From the NCBI RefSeq assembly GCF_900453105.1, contig NZ_UGPW01000003.1, forward strand, positions 1 through 5,704: a stretch of DNA of 5,704 nucleotides. The letters are read 5' to 3'. How positions within the stretch are numbered: position 1 is the first letter of the stretch; every line of letters begins with the position of its first letter. The translations under genes and the position numbers were made by a program. This document shows positions 1 to 4,398 of this stretch, piece by piece. The notes under the pieces were generated by a model. The model made no database searches, was not told the origin of the DNA, and saw only the letters and a program-made list of their open reading frames with translations. Origin of the DNA: Moraxella ovis. Lineage in GTDB: Bacteria > Pseudomonadota > Gammaproteobacteria > Pseudomonadales > Moraxellaceae.

Positions 1-9
1 TTAAGATTT

Positions 10-23
10 TTTTGTATACAAAA
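10..23. repeat. 14-bp perfect palindrome TTTTGTATACAAAA
   Basis: The 14 bases read the same on both strands, centred between 16 and 17. A second, imperfect dyad follows at 64-77 (TTGTTT, GT, AAACAA). Both lie in AT-rich non-coding DNA, where short palindromes arise easily, so a role as a protein-binding site is only a possibility. The same palindrome is at 5128-5141 because of the end overlap. Confidence 0.4.
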
Positions 24-89
24 GAGTCAAAAATCGTATTTAGCTTATTGATTTTAAAAGGAATTGTTTGTAAACAACCATAATAAAAA

Positions 90-124
90 TACCGCATTTT
101 GGACTACTTGCCCAAAATGCGGTA
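90..124 (-). terminator. Hairpin terminator, minus-strand direction
   Basis: A 13-bp perfect stem (90-102 with 112-124) encloses a 9-base loop. Read on the minus strand the stem is followed at once by a T-rich run (ATTTTTATTAT), as in an intrinsic terminator; on the plus strand the following bases are A-rich. It would be a second stop for leftward transcripts that pass the stem at 230-299. The arm AAAATGCGGT is one base from the Haemophilus uptake core, which I take as coincidence. Confidence 0.5.
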
Positions 125-172
125 AAAATTAAACAATTTTTAATTAGCAAAGAGTGGCTAGGCTTTTATCGA

Positions 173-194
173 TTAAATGCGTCTTAAATGCGTT
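173..194. repeat. Two tandem 11-bp repeats (TTAAATGCGTY)
   Basis: TTAAATGCGTC at 173-183 is followed directly by TTAAATGCGTT at 184-194, an 11-bp period close to one helical turn. The second copy runs into CTAA, so that 187-198 is the exact reverse complement of 252-263, part of the left arm of the large hairpin at 230-299. The repeats may be a binding site or part of a competing RNA structure. Confidence 0.45.
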
Positions 195-229
195 CTAATG
201 GATTTTTAGACCCTAGGCGGTATATTGAT

Positions 230-299
230 ACCAATAAAAAATTAAAAGCCCTTAGAACGCATTACAGAGCGTTCTAAGGGCTTTTAATTTTTTATTGGT
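230..299. terminator. Perfect 31-bp hairpin, two-way terminator
   Basis: Arms 230-260 and 269-299 pair perfectly over 31 bp around an 8-base loop. The GC-rich inner part (AGCCCTTAGAACGC) is followed on either strand by TTTTAATTTTTTATT, so it should stop transcription from both sides. It lies 54 bp beyond the stop codon of the leftward ribbon-helix-helix gene and is probably its terminator. The stem is much longer than a terminator needs. A 12-base upstream segment (187-198) can pair with 252-263 instead, so an attenuator-like switch for rightward transcripts is conceivable. A small dyad GGTAT/ATACC at 219-232 overlaps its base. Its second copy is at 5348-5417. Confidence 0.75.
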
Positions 300-333
300 G
301 GGTATGAATATGTTTGTAGTTGAAATATATATT

Positions 334-345
334 ACACGGTAATAA
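334..345 (+). repeat. 12-bp motif ACACGGTAATAA (copy 1)
   Basis: This 12-mer lies just beyond the 3' end of the ribbon-helix-helix gene. An exact inverted copy sits at 592-603, just upstream of that gene, and an 11/12 copy (ACACGGTAAGAA on the minus strand) lies at 4922-4933. Three copies in 5 kb suggest a site for a plasmid protein, and the neighbouring ribbon-helix-helix protein is the natural candidate; that link is inferred. Confidence 0.45.
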
Positions 346-353
346 TTAAAGGA

Positions 354-572
354 TTATAATTTTTTTGTTTTTGCTAAATTATAGCATTTAAGCCTAGTAA
401 ATTCAGTACTTATAAGAATTTCTATAATGGCTCTTTTGCTAAGCCCCATCTCTTTCACCAGATACTCTAATTGTTTGGAGTTTTCAGCATCAATGTAGGT
501 GTCAAGTCTCTTAGAACCTTTATTTAGTTGGTTTTCCCTATACTTTTTTTGATTTTCTGCGTTAGTTTTCAT
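354..572 (-). CDS. Small ribbon-helix-helix DNA-binding protein
   Basis: This 72-residue protein resembles a family of short proteobacterial phage and plasmid proteins that begin with an NAE-Q--YR pattern and then have a ribbon-helix-helix fold. Here NAENQKKYR covers residues 4-12, a likely beta strand KRLDTYID covers 21-28, and two helices follow, the second containing GLSKRAIIEILI (about 43-54). Such proteins usually bind operator DNA as dimers and repress transcription; CopB-type copy-control repressors have a similar layout. Target and function here are not known. I chose the Met at 572 because the family begins there. An in-frame Met at 608 would add 12 residues, and neither start has a good ribosome-binding site. 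The gene stands alone, flanked by inverted 12-bp motifs (334-345, 592-603) and followed by the terminator at 230-299. No toxin partner is adjacent. Confidence 0.75.
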   Translation of the reverse strand: MKTNAENQKKYRENQLNKGSKRLDTYIDAENSKQLEYLVKEMGLSKRAIIEILISTEFTRLKCYNLAKTKKL

Positions 573-591
573 GATAAATAAGCCAGTTGTG

Positions 592-603
592 TTATTACCG
601 TGT
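592..603 (-). repeat. 12-bp motif ACACGGTAATAA, inverted copy
   Basis: This is the exact reverse complement of 334-345. With the start codon at 572 it falls in the 5' untranslated leader of the ribbon-helix-helix gene; with the longer reading frame it would overlap codons 2 to 6. Its position next to the start suggests an operator for self-repression, which the sequence alone cannot prove. Confidence 0.45.
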
Positions 604-617
604 TCCATCTTAGCACA

Positions 618-660
618 ATTATCGATAATAAAAATTAAATTTGGTATTTGTTTTGAGCAA
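618..660 (-). promoter_or_regulatory. Putative promoter and palindromic operator of the RHH gene
   Basis: On the minus strand a -35-like TTGCTC (655-660) and a -10-like TAATTT (632-637) are 17 bp apart. The predicted start point near 625 lies within a perfect 12-bp palindrome, ATTATCGATAAT (618-629). A palindrome over the start point is a usual operator position. Both promoter boxes are weak and the DNA is AT-rich, so the promoter call is tentative; the palindrome itself is certain. Confidence 0.4.
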
Positions 661-720
661 AATTGGAGCGATAAGCCCGTGCCTGCGGCGCCTGTTCCAA
701 GCCGTCGCTATCGCTAAGCT
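661..720. other. GC-rich island of unknown function
   Basis: About two thirds of the bases in 665-715 are G or C, in strong contrast to the AT-rich flanks. The island is bounded by a 7-bp inverted repeat, AGCGATA (667-673) and TATCGCT (709-715), and ends in a tandem TCGCTA pair (705-716). I find no convincing reading frame in it. It could be a relic of an older plasmid segment, a structured RNA, or a transfer-origin-like site: the minus strand contains GGGCTTATC, loosely like the ColE1-type nick region. None of these is established. Confidence 0.4.
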
Positions 721-747
721 TTTTTGAGCCGTTTTGTGTGTTTTAGC

Positions 748-779
748 TGTATTTGTATTGTATCTACAATCTAAATACA
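748..779. promoter_or_regulatory. 32-bp dyad, likely operator of the DinJ/YafQ-type pair
   Basis: Two 15-base arms (748-762 and 765-779) flank a 2-base centre and match at 13 of 15 positions: TGTATTT pairs with AAATACA on the outside and ATTGTA with TACAAT inside. Toxin-antitoxin operons of this class are repressed by the antitoxin, alone or with the toxin, binding such dyads. Here the dyad ends 5 bp before the proposed -35 box, so bound protein could block RNA polymerase. Confidence 0.6.
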
Positions 780-784
780 TTTAC

Positions 785-813
785 TTGATTTTTCCCAAAA
801 ATAATTTTACAAT
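785..813 (+). promoter_or_regulatory. Promoter of the first toxin-antitoxin operon
   Basis: TTGATT (785-790) and TACAAT (808-813) are 17 bp apart, close to the sigma-70 consensus. Transcription would begin near 820, leaving a leader of about 28 bases with a modest ribosome-binding site, GTGAG (835-839), 8 bases before the antitoxin start codon. Confidence 0.6.
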
Positions 814-847
814 GCGAATAAATTTATGTGCAATGTGAGCCTAAATT

Positions 848-1135
848 ATGACAACTTCAAATCTAAATATCCGTATTGATGACGATCTAAAGAGCCAAGC
901 CAAAGTAATTTTGGACGGTTACGGTATTTCGCCAAGCCAAGCGGTTAAAATGCTGTTCTTAGAGTTAGTAGCTACTCGCAAATTCCCCTTAAGTCTAAGT
1001 TATCAGGCAGACTATGCTCCAAATGCAAAAACAATTTTAGCCATGCGTGAACTGGACAACGGCGGTGGCACGCTTTACGCCAATCTTGATGAATTTTTGT
1101 CGGAGCATGGCAATGCTACAAATCAAGACCAGTAA
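848..1135 (+). CDS. dinJ: DinJ/RelB-family antitoxin
   Basis: This 95-residue protein has the N-terminal ribbon-helix-helix layout of DinJ/RelB antitoxins: strand NLNIRID at residues 5-11, helix A at about 12-24, the turn GISPSQAV at 26-33, and helix B to about 43, followed by the RKFPLSL-like segment that resembles REKALPFDL in E. coli DinJ. In this family the N-terminal half dimerises and binds the operator, and the C-terminal half wraps around and inhibits the toxin. The gene is first in a two-gene operon, and its last 23 bases overlap the toxin gene, so the two are probably translationally coupled. Self-repression at the dyad 748-779 is expected from the family. Length and organisation are normal and the gene looks intact. 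Such a pair probably stabilises the plasmid by killing or arresting cells that lose it. Confidence 0.88.
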   Translation: MTTSNLNIRIDDDLKSQAKVILDGYGISPSQAVKMLFLELVATRKFPLSLSYQADYAPNAKTILAMRELDNGGGTLYANLDEFLSEHGNATNQDQ

Positions 1136-1370
1136 AGACTTTGACCGTGATATTCGCAAGATTAAGCTAACAACAAACTTGGTGGAGGTTTTGGCTTGTC
1201 TAAGCCGTAATGAAACTTTACCAGTAAAGTACAAAGACCATGCACTAACTGGTAATTGGGGCGGTTGGCGTGATTGTCATGTTGCCAATGATTTGGTTTT
1301 GATTTACAAAATTGATGGCGAAATCTTACATTTGGCTCGCCTAAATTCACATTCAGAAGTTTTTGGCTAA
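1113..1370 (+). CDS. yafQ: YafQ-family mRNA interferase toxin
   Basis: With the start at 1113 the protein is 85 residues, close to the 92 of E. coli YafQ. That start has GGAG (1102-1105) 7 bases upstream; a Met at 1107 is too close to it, and one at 1047 would give an extension outside the family. YafQ cuts mRNA on the ribosome. The residues associated with catalysis and substrate binding are nearly all present: KDH at 41-43 (His43), His56 in CHVAND, Asp60, His80 in NSH, and Phe84 in the VFG end. The Trp that follows the Asp in E. coli YafQ is Leu61 here. The segments KYKDHAL, GNW-GWRD and LVLIYKI are typical of the family. The toxin appears complete and so needs its antitoxin, encoded just upstream and overlapping it by 23 bases. 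It converges on the first initiator gene across a terminator. Confidence 0.87.
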   Translation: MLQIKTSKDFDRDIRKIKLTTNLVEVLACLSRNETLPVKYKDHALTGNWGGWRDCHVANDLVLIYKIDGEILHLARLNSHSEVFG

Positions 1371-1380
1371 CCTATCGTCA

Positions 1381-1439
1381 AAAACAACGCCCTTGCGCTT
1401 TTGCCTTAATTGGTTTGGCAATCGCAAGGGCGTTGTTTT
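1381..1439. terminator. Two-way terminator between toxin and first rep
   Basis: Arms 1381-1397 and 1423-1439 form a perfect 17-bp stem, with an inner 5-bp stem (TTGCC 1401-1405, GGCAA 1417-1421). The outer ends are AAAAC and GTTTT, so T-rich tails exist in both directions. It separates two converging genes, 10 bp after the toxin stop codon and overlapping the stop codon of the leftward initiator gene. Its right arm, but not its left arm, is repeated beside the second initiator gene. Confidence 0.8.
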
Positions 1440-1491
1440 ATGCCTTAAATCCTAATTTTTCTAAGTACGGGCGGTAAAATTCGGCTTTTTC
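1408..1491. repeat. 84-bp direct repeat at rep 3' ends, copy 1
   Basis: 1408-1491 matches 3284-3367 with two differences only (1450/3326 and 1485/3361), the longest exact run being 42 bp. It spans the last 17 or so codons of each initiator gene and about 30 bp of flank. Both copies have the same orientation, so recombination between them would split the circle into 1876 bp and 3242 bp. Confidence 0.9.
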
Positions 1492-2379
1492 GGTGTCTAG
1501 CAGTTCTTTTTCGATTTTTTTGGCATACTCTGCATAATCCGCACCAGCTGGGGCAAGATGCCCCAGCTCTGATAGCTCTGATAGCTTGCTGGCGAAATAA
1601 GCCCTTTGCTTATCGGTCATCTTGACTGGGGCAAGCATGTCAAAAGTGTTGGTATCTCTGCTGTCGCTGTCTTTTTTGGTTTTGATGGCTTGTGATTTGG
1701 TTTTTATGGCAAAAGTAAAGCCAACGATTTTTCGCCCCTGCTTGTGTTGGTCGTAAGATATTACAATGTCGGTTTTGTTGGTTATTTCTTTGACCGATGT
1801 ATCAAGCACACGCTTTTTAAAGTCCGCCATGATGGGGTATTCATGCGGTTTAATCCCTAAACGCCCTCTAAGCTGTCCCACGTCTATTTGTGGGGTCTCG
1901 CCCTTGTTACGCCATGCGATGATGATTTCATACAGGCGTGTGGCGTACTTACTATTAAGCCCTGCCACCTGCTCTAAGTCGTAGCTAGTAAAGTGTTTTT
2001 CGAGCATGGTTATGAGTGGCACAACGGCAGGGGCAAAAGTCATGTCTACCGAGCTTTGTTCGGTGTTGTATGCGATTTCAGACACCCAACGGCTCGTAGC
2101 TATCCTTACGCCCTTTTTCGCCTGCTCTGTGTAGCTAAATTGGCGTTCAAACAAGGTCTTGCACGCCCCTTTGATGTTTTCGTACACGCTCCGCCCCTGC
2201 ACGCTGTACACGTCTATGTAGTCCGATACGCTGATATGTATCTTAGTTGTTGCCGTGAGTTCCTGCCCTGTTTGGCGCGCCTGTGCGATTGCAAGCAAGA
2301 TGAGCCGCTGCTCAATTAAATCAAGGCTGTAACTCGCATTGATTAAGGCATTATCTTTGACGACTAGGTTTTTTGACAT
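1438..2379 (-). CDS. repM: Replication initiator, Rep_3 superfamily (RepM type)
   Basis: This 313-residue protein is a theta-type plasmid initiator that binds the iterons upstream of its gene and opens the origin for host DnaA and helicase. It matches the Acinetobacter/Moraxella RepM pattern. The N-terminal winged-helix signature VVKDNALINASYSLDLIEQR lies at 6-25, FTSYDL at 130-135, SKYATRLYEIIIAWR at 143-157, and the second winged helix includes FKKRVLD (187-193), EITNKTD (198-204) and QGRKIVGFTF (214-223). A linker rich in Lys, Ser and Asp leads to a tail (about 240-313) that is 74% identical to the tail of the second initiator here, while the rest is quite different. The Met at 2379 was chosen because homologues start there and GGAA lies upstream; a Met at 2394 would add five residues but has no ribosome-binding site. 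It is probably self-repressed through the dyad at 2393-2424. Confidence 0.92.
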   Translation of the reverse strand: MSKNLVVKDNALINASYSLDLIEQRLILLAIAQARQTGQELTATTKIHISVSDYIDVYSVQGRSVYENIKGACKTLFERQFSYTEQAKKGVRIATSRWVSEIAYNTEQSSVDMTFAPAVVPLITMLEKHFTSYDLEQVAGLNSKYATRLYEIIIAWRNKGETPQIDVGQLRGRLGIKPHEYPIMADFKKRVLDTSVKEITNKTDIVISYDQHKQGRKIVGFTFAIKTKSQAIKTKKDSDSRDTNTFDMLAPVKMTDKQRAYFASKLSELSELGHLAPAGADYAEYAKKIEKELLDTEKAEFYRPYLEKLGFKA

Positions 2380-2392
2380 GGTGTGAAATTCC

Positions 2393-2445
2393 ATATAATG
2401 ACAATTTTATATTTGTCATTATATAGACTTGTTTTTATTTGTCAA
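2393..2445 (-). promoter_or_regulatory. Consensus promoter and operator of the first rep
   Basis: On the minus strand a perfect -35 (TTGACA, 2440-2445) and a perfect -10 (TATAAT, 2418-2423) are 16 bp apart, with initiation expected near 2411. A 12-bp perfect inverted repeat, ATATAATGACAA (2393-2404) with TTGTCATTATAT (2413-2424), covers the -10 box and start point, and a third TTTGTCA half-site (2438-2444) overlaps the -35 box. Such a strong promoter buried in a dyad points to repression, most likely by the Rep dimer as in pPS10 and F. The half-site is only loosely similar to the iterons. Confidence 0.75.
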
Positions 2446-2451
2446 TATTAG

Positions 2452-2537
2452 TCCCTAAAACGTCCACATATCTTCCCTAAAACGTCCACATATCTTCCCT
2501 AAAACGTCCACATATCTTCCCTAAAACGTCCACATAT
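2452..2537. repeat. Four 22-bp iterons of the first origin
   Basis: The core TCCCTAAAACGTCCACATAT begins at 2452, 2474, 2496 and 2518 and is followed by CT in the first three copies, giving an exact 22-bp period (two helical turns). All copies are identical over 20 bases. They lie just upstream of the first initiator gene, the standard place for Rep-binding iterons in theta plasmids, and so mark an origin and an incompatibility determinant. Confidence 0.93.
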
Positions 2538-2605
2538 AAACTCTGTAACCCTTTATTTACAATGGTTTGCGGTTGCCTAAAAGTATTAAAAGTATTAAAA
2601 GTATT
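2538..2605. other. First origin: conserved block and AT-rich repeats
   Basis: After the iterons come a weak DnaA-box-like TTATTTACA (2553-2561), the block GGTTTGCGG (2564-2572) followed by CTAAAA, and three tandem copies of the 9-mer AAAAGTATT (2579-2605). The second origin has the same order, including GGTTTGCGG about 27 bp beyond its last iteron. This is the likely DNA-unwinding region. A 60-codon frame through it is an artefact of the repeats. Confidence 0.65.
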
Positions 2606-2652
2606 AAAAAAGAGCCAAAACCGAGTGCTTCTTTCGGTTTTGGCTCTTTTTT
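2606..2652. terminator. Two-way terminator between origin 1 and second TA pair
   Basis: A perfect 19-bp stem (2606-2624 with 2634-2652, core AGAGCCAAAACCGA) has a 9-base loop and a run of seven T on the right; read the other way it also ends in T. No annotated gene reads into it from either side. It may shield the origin from transcription, or stop an origin transcript or a stray rightward one before the toxin-antitoxin promoter. Confidence 0.8.
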
Positions 2653-2680
2653 TGTTAATTTTTTTGCTTTTAATTGATTG

Positions 2681-2716
2681 TGTTATACTACGGATATGGT
2701 TAATTAGTTTAGGGGG
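2681..2716 (+). promoter_or_regulatory. Extended -10 promoter and RBS of second TA pair
   Basis: TGTTATACT (2681-2689) is an extended -10 element, with TATACT at 2684-2689. No good -35 box stands 17 bp upstream (TTTTTG only), which fits an extended -10 promoter. The purine-rich AGGGGG (2711-2716) lies 5 bases before the antitoxin ATG and is a strong ribosome-binding site. No clear operator dyad is visible. Confidence 0.55.
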
Positions 2717-2721
2717 TTATC

Positions 2722-2934
2722 ATGTCGGCGGTATTAGATCATGATTTTGACATCGATCTCGAGCGTCAAGAATTAGCAAGGCAGGCAGAACAAACGGCAT
2801 TTGAGCTTGAGGGTTTAGAAGCGTTAAGACACTATCAAGCAACAGGGCTACATATCACAGGCGATGAATTAAAAGCATATATCAGCAATTTGGCAAATAG
2901 TGGATTGGCGGAGCTGCCCCAATGCCACAGTTAA
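2722..2934 (+). CDS. Antitoxin of a ParE/RelE-type pair
   Basis: This 70-residue acidic protein precedes and overlaps a ParE/RelE-like toxin gene by 13 bases, the usual antitoxin position. The region LRHYQATGLHITGDELKAY (35-53) resembles a common class of short proteobacterial antitoxins annotated as CopG/ParD- or RelB-like. The first 30 residues are helical and rich in Glu and Gln; I see no clear ribbon-helix-helix strand, so how it binds DNA is not evident. Expected roles are to mask the toxin and, perhaps with it, repress the operon. The start is well supported by AGGGGG 5 bases upstream. The protein appears whole. Family assignment rests on context plus the central motif. Confidence 0.75.
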   Translation: MSAVLDHDFDIDLERQELARQAEQTAFELEGLEALRHYQATGLHITGDELKAYISNLANSGLAELPQCHS

Positions 2935-3212
2935 AATTATCCCAAAACGCTGTAGCTAACTTGGCGGAGCTAGATTTATCAGCTGCAGCACTCGACAAAC
3001 TTAGCAAGGCTTTTGATCTAGTTTGTGTATTCCCTAATGCTGGTCAATTATCAGAACGAGCAAAGGAGCAAGGCGAAAATATGCGAGAGAAGTCGGTAAG
3101 GGTCGGTAAGCGTGGTTATTCGTTCTTGTATTATCACAACCAAAATCATGATGAAATTGTGGTTCTAGCGGTAAAAGCATCCCGACAAAACATTTTTAAT
3201 ATCTTAGATTGA
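2922..3212 (+). CDS. ParE/RelE-superfamily toxin
   Basis: This 96-residue protein has the order of a ParE/RelE fold: an N-terminal strand LKLSQNAVANL (4-14), two helices (about 21-32 and 43-53), then a basic strand block EKSVRVGKRGYSFLYYH (56-72) and a last strand IVVLAVKASRQ (79-89). In ParE proteins the usual target is DNA gyrase, in RelE it is ribosome-bound mRNA. The C-terminal VLAVKASRQN is more ParE-like, and I do not see the RelE catalytic set, so gyrase poisoning is the better guess but unproven. The start at 2922 has CGGAG (2909-2913) 8 bases upstream and lies inside the antitoxin gene, implying coupled translation. The gene runs toward the second initiator gene, ending about 100 bp before it. 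Confidence 0.82.
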   Translation: MPQLKLSQNAVANLAELDLSAAALDKLSKAFDLVCVFPNAGQLSERAKEQGENMREKSVRVGKRGYSFLYYHNQNHDEIVVLAVKASRQNIFNILD

Positions 3213-3250
3213 GCTGTGATGCCCCTATTTGCTCTTCTAAATTCTTTTTG

Positions 3251-3267
3251 GTGTGGTAGTACCACAC
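3251..3267. repeat. Short hairpin GTGTGGT/ACCACAC after the second toxin
   Basis: GTGTGGT (3251-3257) and ACCACAC (3261-3267) pair around AGT. No T-run follows on the plus strand, so it is a poor intrinsic terminator. A second small stem, GCCAAA (3279-3284) with TTTGGC (3290-3295), straddles the start of the 84-bp repeat. This 100-bp gap between converging genes thus lacks the strong terminator found at the matching place near 1381-1439. Confidence 0.45.
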
Positions 3268-3283
3268 AACATCGCAGAGCCAA

Positions 3284-3367
3284 AATTGGTTTGGCAATCG
3301 CAAGGGCGTTGTTTTATGCCTTAAAACCTAATTTTTCTAAGTACGGGCGGTAAAATTCGGTTTTTTC
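3284..3367. repeat. 84-bp direct repeat at rep 3' ends, copy 2
   Basis: This is the partner of 1408-1491. It carries the right terminator arm and the last codons of the second initiator gene. The left arm found at 1381-1397 is absent, so the homology stops inside what was once a full hairpin, suggesting a recombination boundary at about 3284. Confidence 0.9.
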
Positions 3368-4378
3368 AGGATCTAATAGGTCACTCTCAATCTTTTTGGC
3401 GTATTCTTTCATACTCATTCCGATTGGTGCATAGTCGCCAAGCTCTCTTAGCTCTGCCAATTTGCTAGCAAAGGTTTGGCGTTGCTTGTCGGTCATCTTG
3501 ATTGGGGAAAGCATATCAACCGTGTTTGGGTCTCGGCTCTCATTTTCTTTTGTCTTTTTAGTCTTTTCTTTCAACTCAAAAGTAAATTTGACTGCAACAA
3601 ATTTACGCCCTTTTTTGATAAGTTCATATTTGGCTTTTAATGGCGATTTCTCGTTGATTTCTTTGATAGCAGGGTCAATAACACGCTTTTTAAAATCTGC
3701 AGTTAATGGGTACTTATCAAGCAACATCAGCATAAAACGCAAATCATAAAAATCAAGCTGTGTCCAACCTTTACCAGTCTCTTTGTTTAGGTACTGCATA
3801 AATAATTGATAAATGCGGTAGCTGTAAATACTGCTAAATTCCGTCACATCAGATAGTAAAAATTGGGTAAAACTTGCCTTTAAGTCGCTTAGTAGTGGGA
3901 TAACTTTTTCGTGAAAAACAACCCTAGCAACAATGTTATCATCTGCTTTATGGGTAGGTAGGACATCTATCAGGTTATACATTTTAAGGGCGTTAATGTA
4001 CTTCTTATAATCCGATGGATTGGGGTATTTTTCTCTTAACTTCTGTTCTGCGTTGCGGTCATAGCGTAATACTTCTGACAACCAATGAAATTCCCTAATC
4101 CCTTCGGTAGTCTGTACAAACAGGCTTTTTTTCATTAGTTCCCTTGTTGCTTGGCGTATCTCTTTGGCAACATTATCAGAGTTCGCCCCAAGCTCTATAA
4201 AGTCATCACGAGTAATGTAAAATGGGGTTTTAGGGTCTAACGACTCTCTATCAGGGTTCTTAGGGTCATACTTTGGCATTTGCTTTAATGCACAGTAAAT
4301 CAAGCGTTGTTCATTAACGCTTAGATTGTAGGCTGATGTTACTATGGAATTATCCATTGCGATTAGGTCGTTACTCAT
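3314..4378 (-). CDS. Second replication initiator, Rep_3 superfamily
   Basis: This 354-residue protein is a second, distinct theta-type initiator. The N-terminal winged-helix signature is MDNSIVTSAYNLSVNEQRLI (8-27), followed by FYITRDDF (53-60), FTQFLLSD (170-177), SIYSYRIYQLFMQY (183-196) and the second winged-helix features FKKRVIDPAIKEIN (229-242) and KKGRKFVAVKFTF (255-267). A Lys-rich linker leads to the tail 281-354, which aligns without gaps to the tail of the first initiator (55 of 74 identical), though the main domains differ clearly. It probably binds the 21-bp iterons upstream of its gene. The Met at 4378 begins the typical family N-terminus and has GGGA upstream. An inverted iteron core just upstream of the start codon points to self-repression. 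The gene seems intact, so both initiators may work. Confidence 0.92.
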   Translation of the reverse strand: MSNDLIAMDNSIVTSAYNLSVNEQRLIYCALKQMPKYDPKNPDRESLDPKTPFYITRDDFIELGANSDNVAKEIRQATRELMKKSLFVQTTEGIREFHWLSEVLRYDRNAEQKLREKYPNPSDYKKYINALKMYNLIDVLPTHKADDNIVARVVFHEKVIPLLSDLKASFTQFLLSDVTEFSSIYSYRIYQLFMQYLNKETGKGWTQLDFYDLRFMLMLLDKYPLTADFKKRVIDPAIKEINEKSPLKAKYELIKKGRKFVAVKFTFELKEKTKKTKENESRDPNTVDMLSPIKMTDKQRQTFASKLAELRELGDYAPIGMSMKEYAKKIESDLLDPEKTEFYRPYLEKLGFKA

Positions 4379-4398
4379 TTTAAATTTCCCATTTACTT

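Larger units (their letters stand above)
1..586. repeat. Terminal direct repeat, first copy (circular overlap)
   Basis: This stretch is identical to 5119-5704. The match starts at the first base of the window and runs to its last base, as expected when a circular molecule is written out past its starting point. The implied circle is 5118 bp. The second copy cuts off in the upstream part of the small ribbon-helix-helix gene, so it is not a natural element boundary. A genuine duplication or a tandem plasmid multimer is possible but less simple. Confidence 0.93.

Noticed and set aside
90..124. Haemophilus-type DNA uptake sequence
   Set aside because: AAAATGCGGT differs from the core AAGTGCGGT and the rest of the plasmid points to Moraxellaceae; treated as a hairpin only.
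1..586. The end repeat as an insertion sequence or long terminal repeat
   Set aside because: No transposase, no inverted ends, and it starts and stops exactly at the window edges, which fits circular overlap.
805..835. XerC/XerD (pdif) site near the first toxin-antitoxin pair
   Set aside because: Some ATAA and TTATG elements are present, but the arm sequences and spacing do not fit a 28-bp dif-type site; none found elsewhere.
1047..1112. Longer N-terminus for the YafQ-type toxin
   Set aside because: The extension lies within the antitoxin gene, does not fit the family, and the Met at 1113 has the correctly spaced GGAG.
1037..1350. Minus-strand frames opposite the DinJ/YafQ-type pair
   Set aside because: They are shadows of two well-supported genes on the other strand.
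1766..2319. Plus-strand frames opposite the first rep
   Set aside because: They are antisense to a clear Rep_3 gene, with no start signals or recognisable domains.
2452..2537. CRISPR-like array
   Set aside because: The units are strictly tandem with no variable spacers and lie upstream of rep, so they are iterons; the same applies to 4444-4538.
2562..2744. 60-codon plus-strand frame through origin 1
   Set aside because: It is made of the 9-bp tandem repeats (giving repeated KVL) and the terminator, and overlaps the second antitoxin start; no ribosome-binding site.
3462..3749. 95-codon plus-strand frame opposite the second rep
   Set aside because: Antisense shadow; its hydrophobic look comes from Lys-rich codons read backwards.
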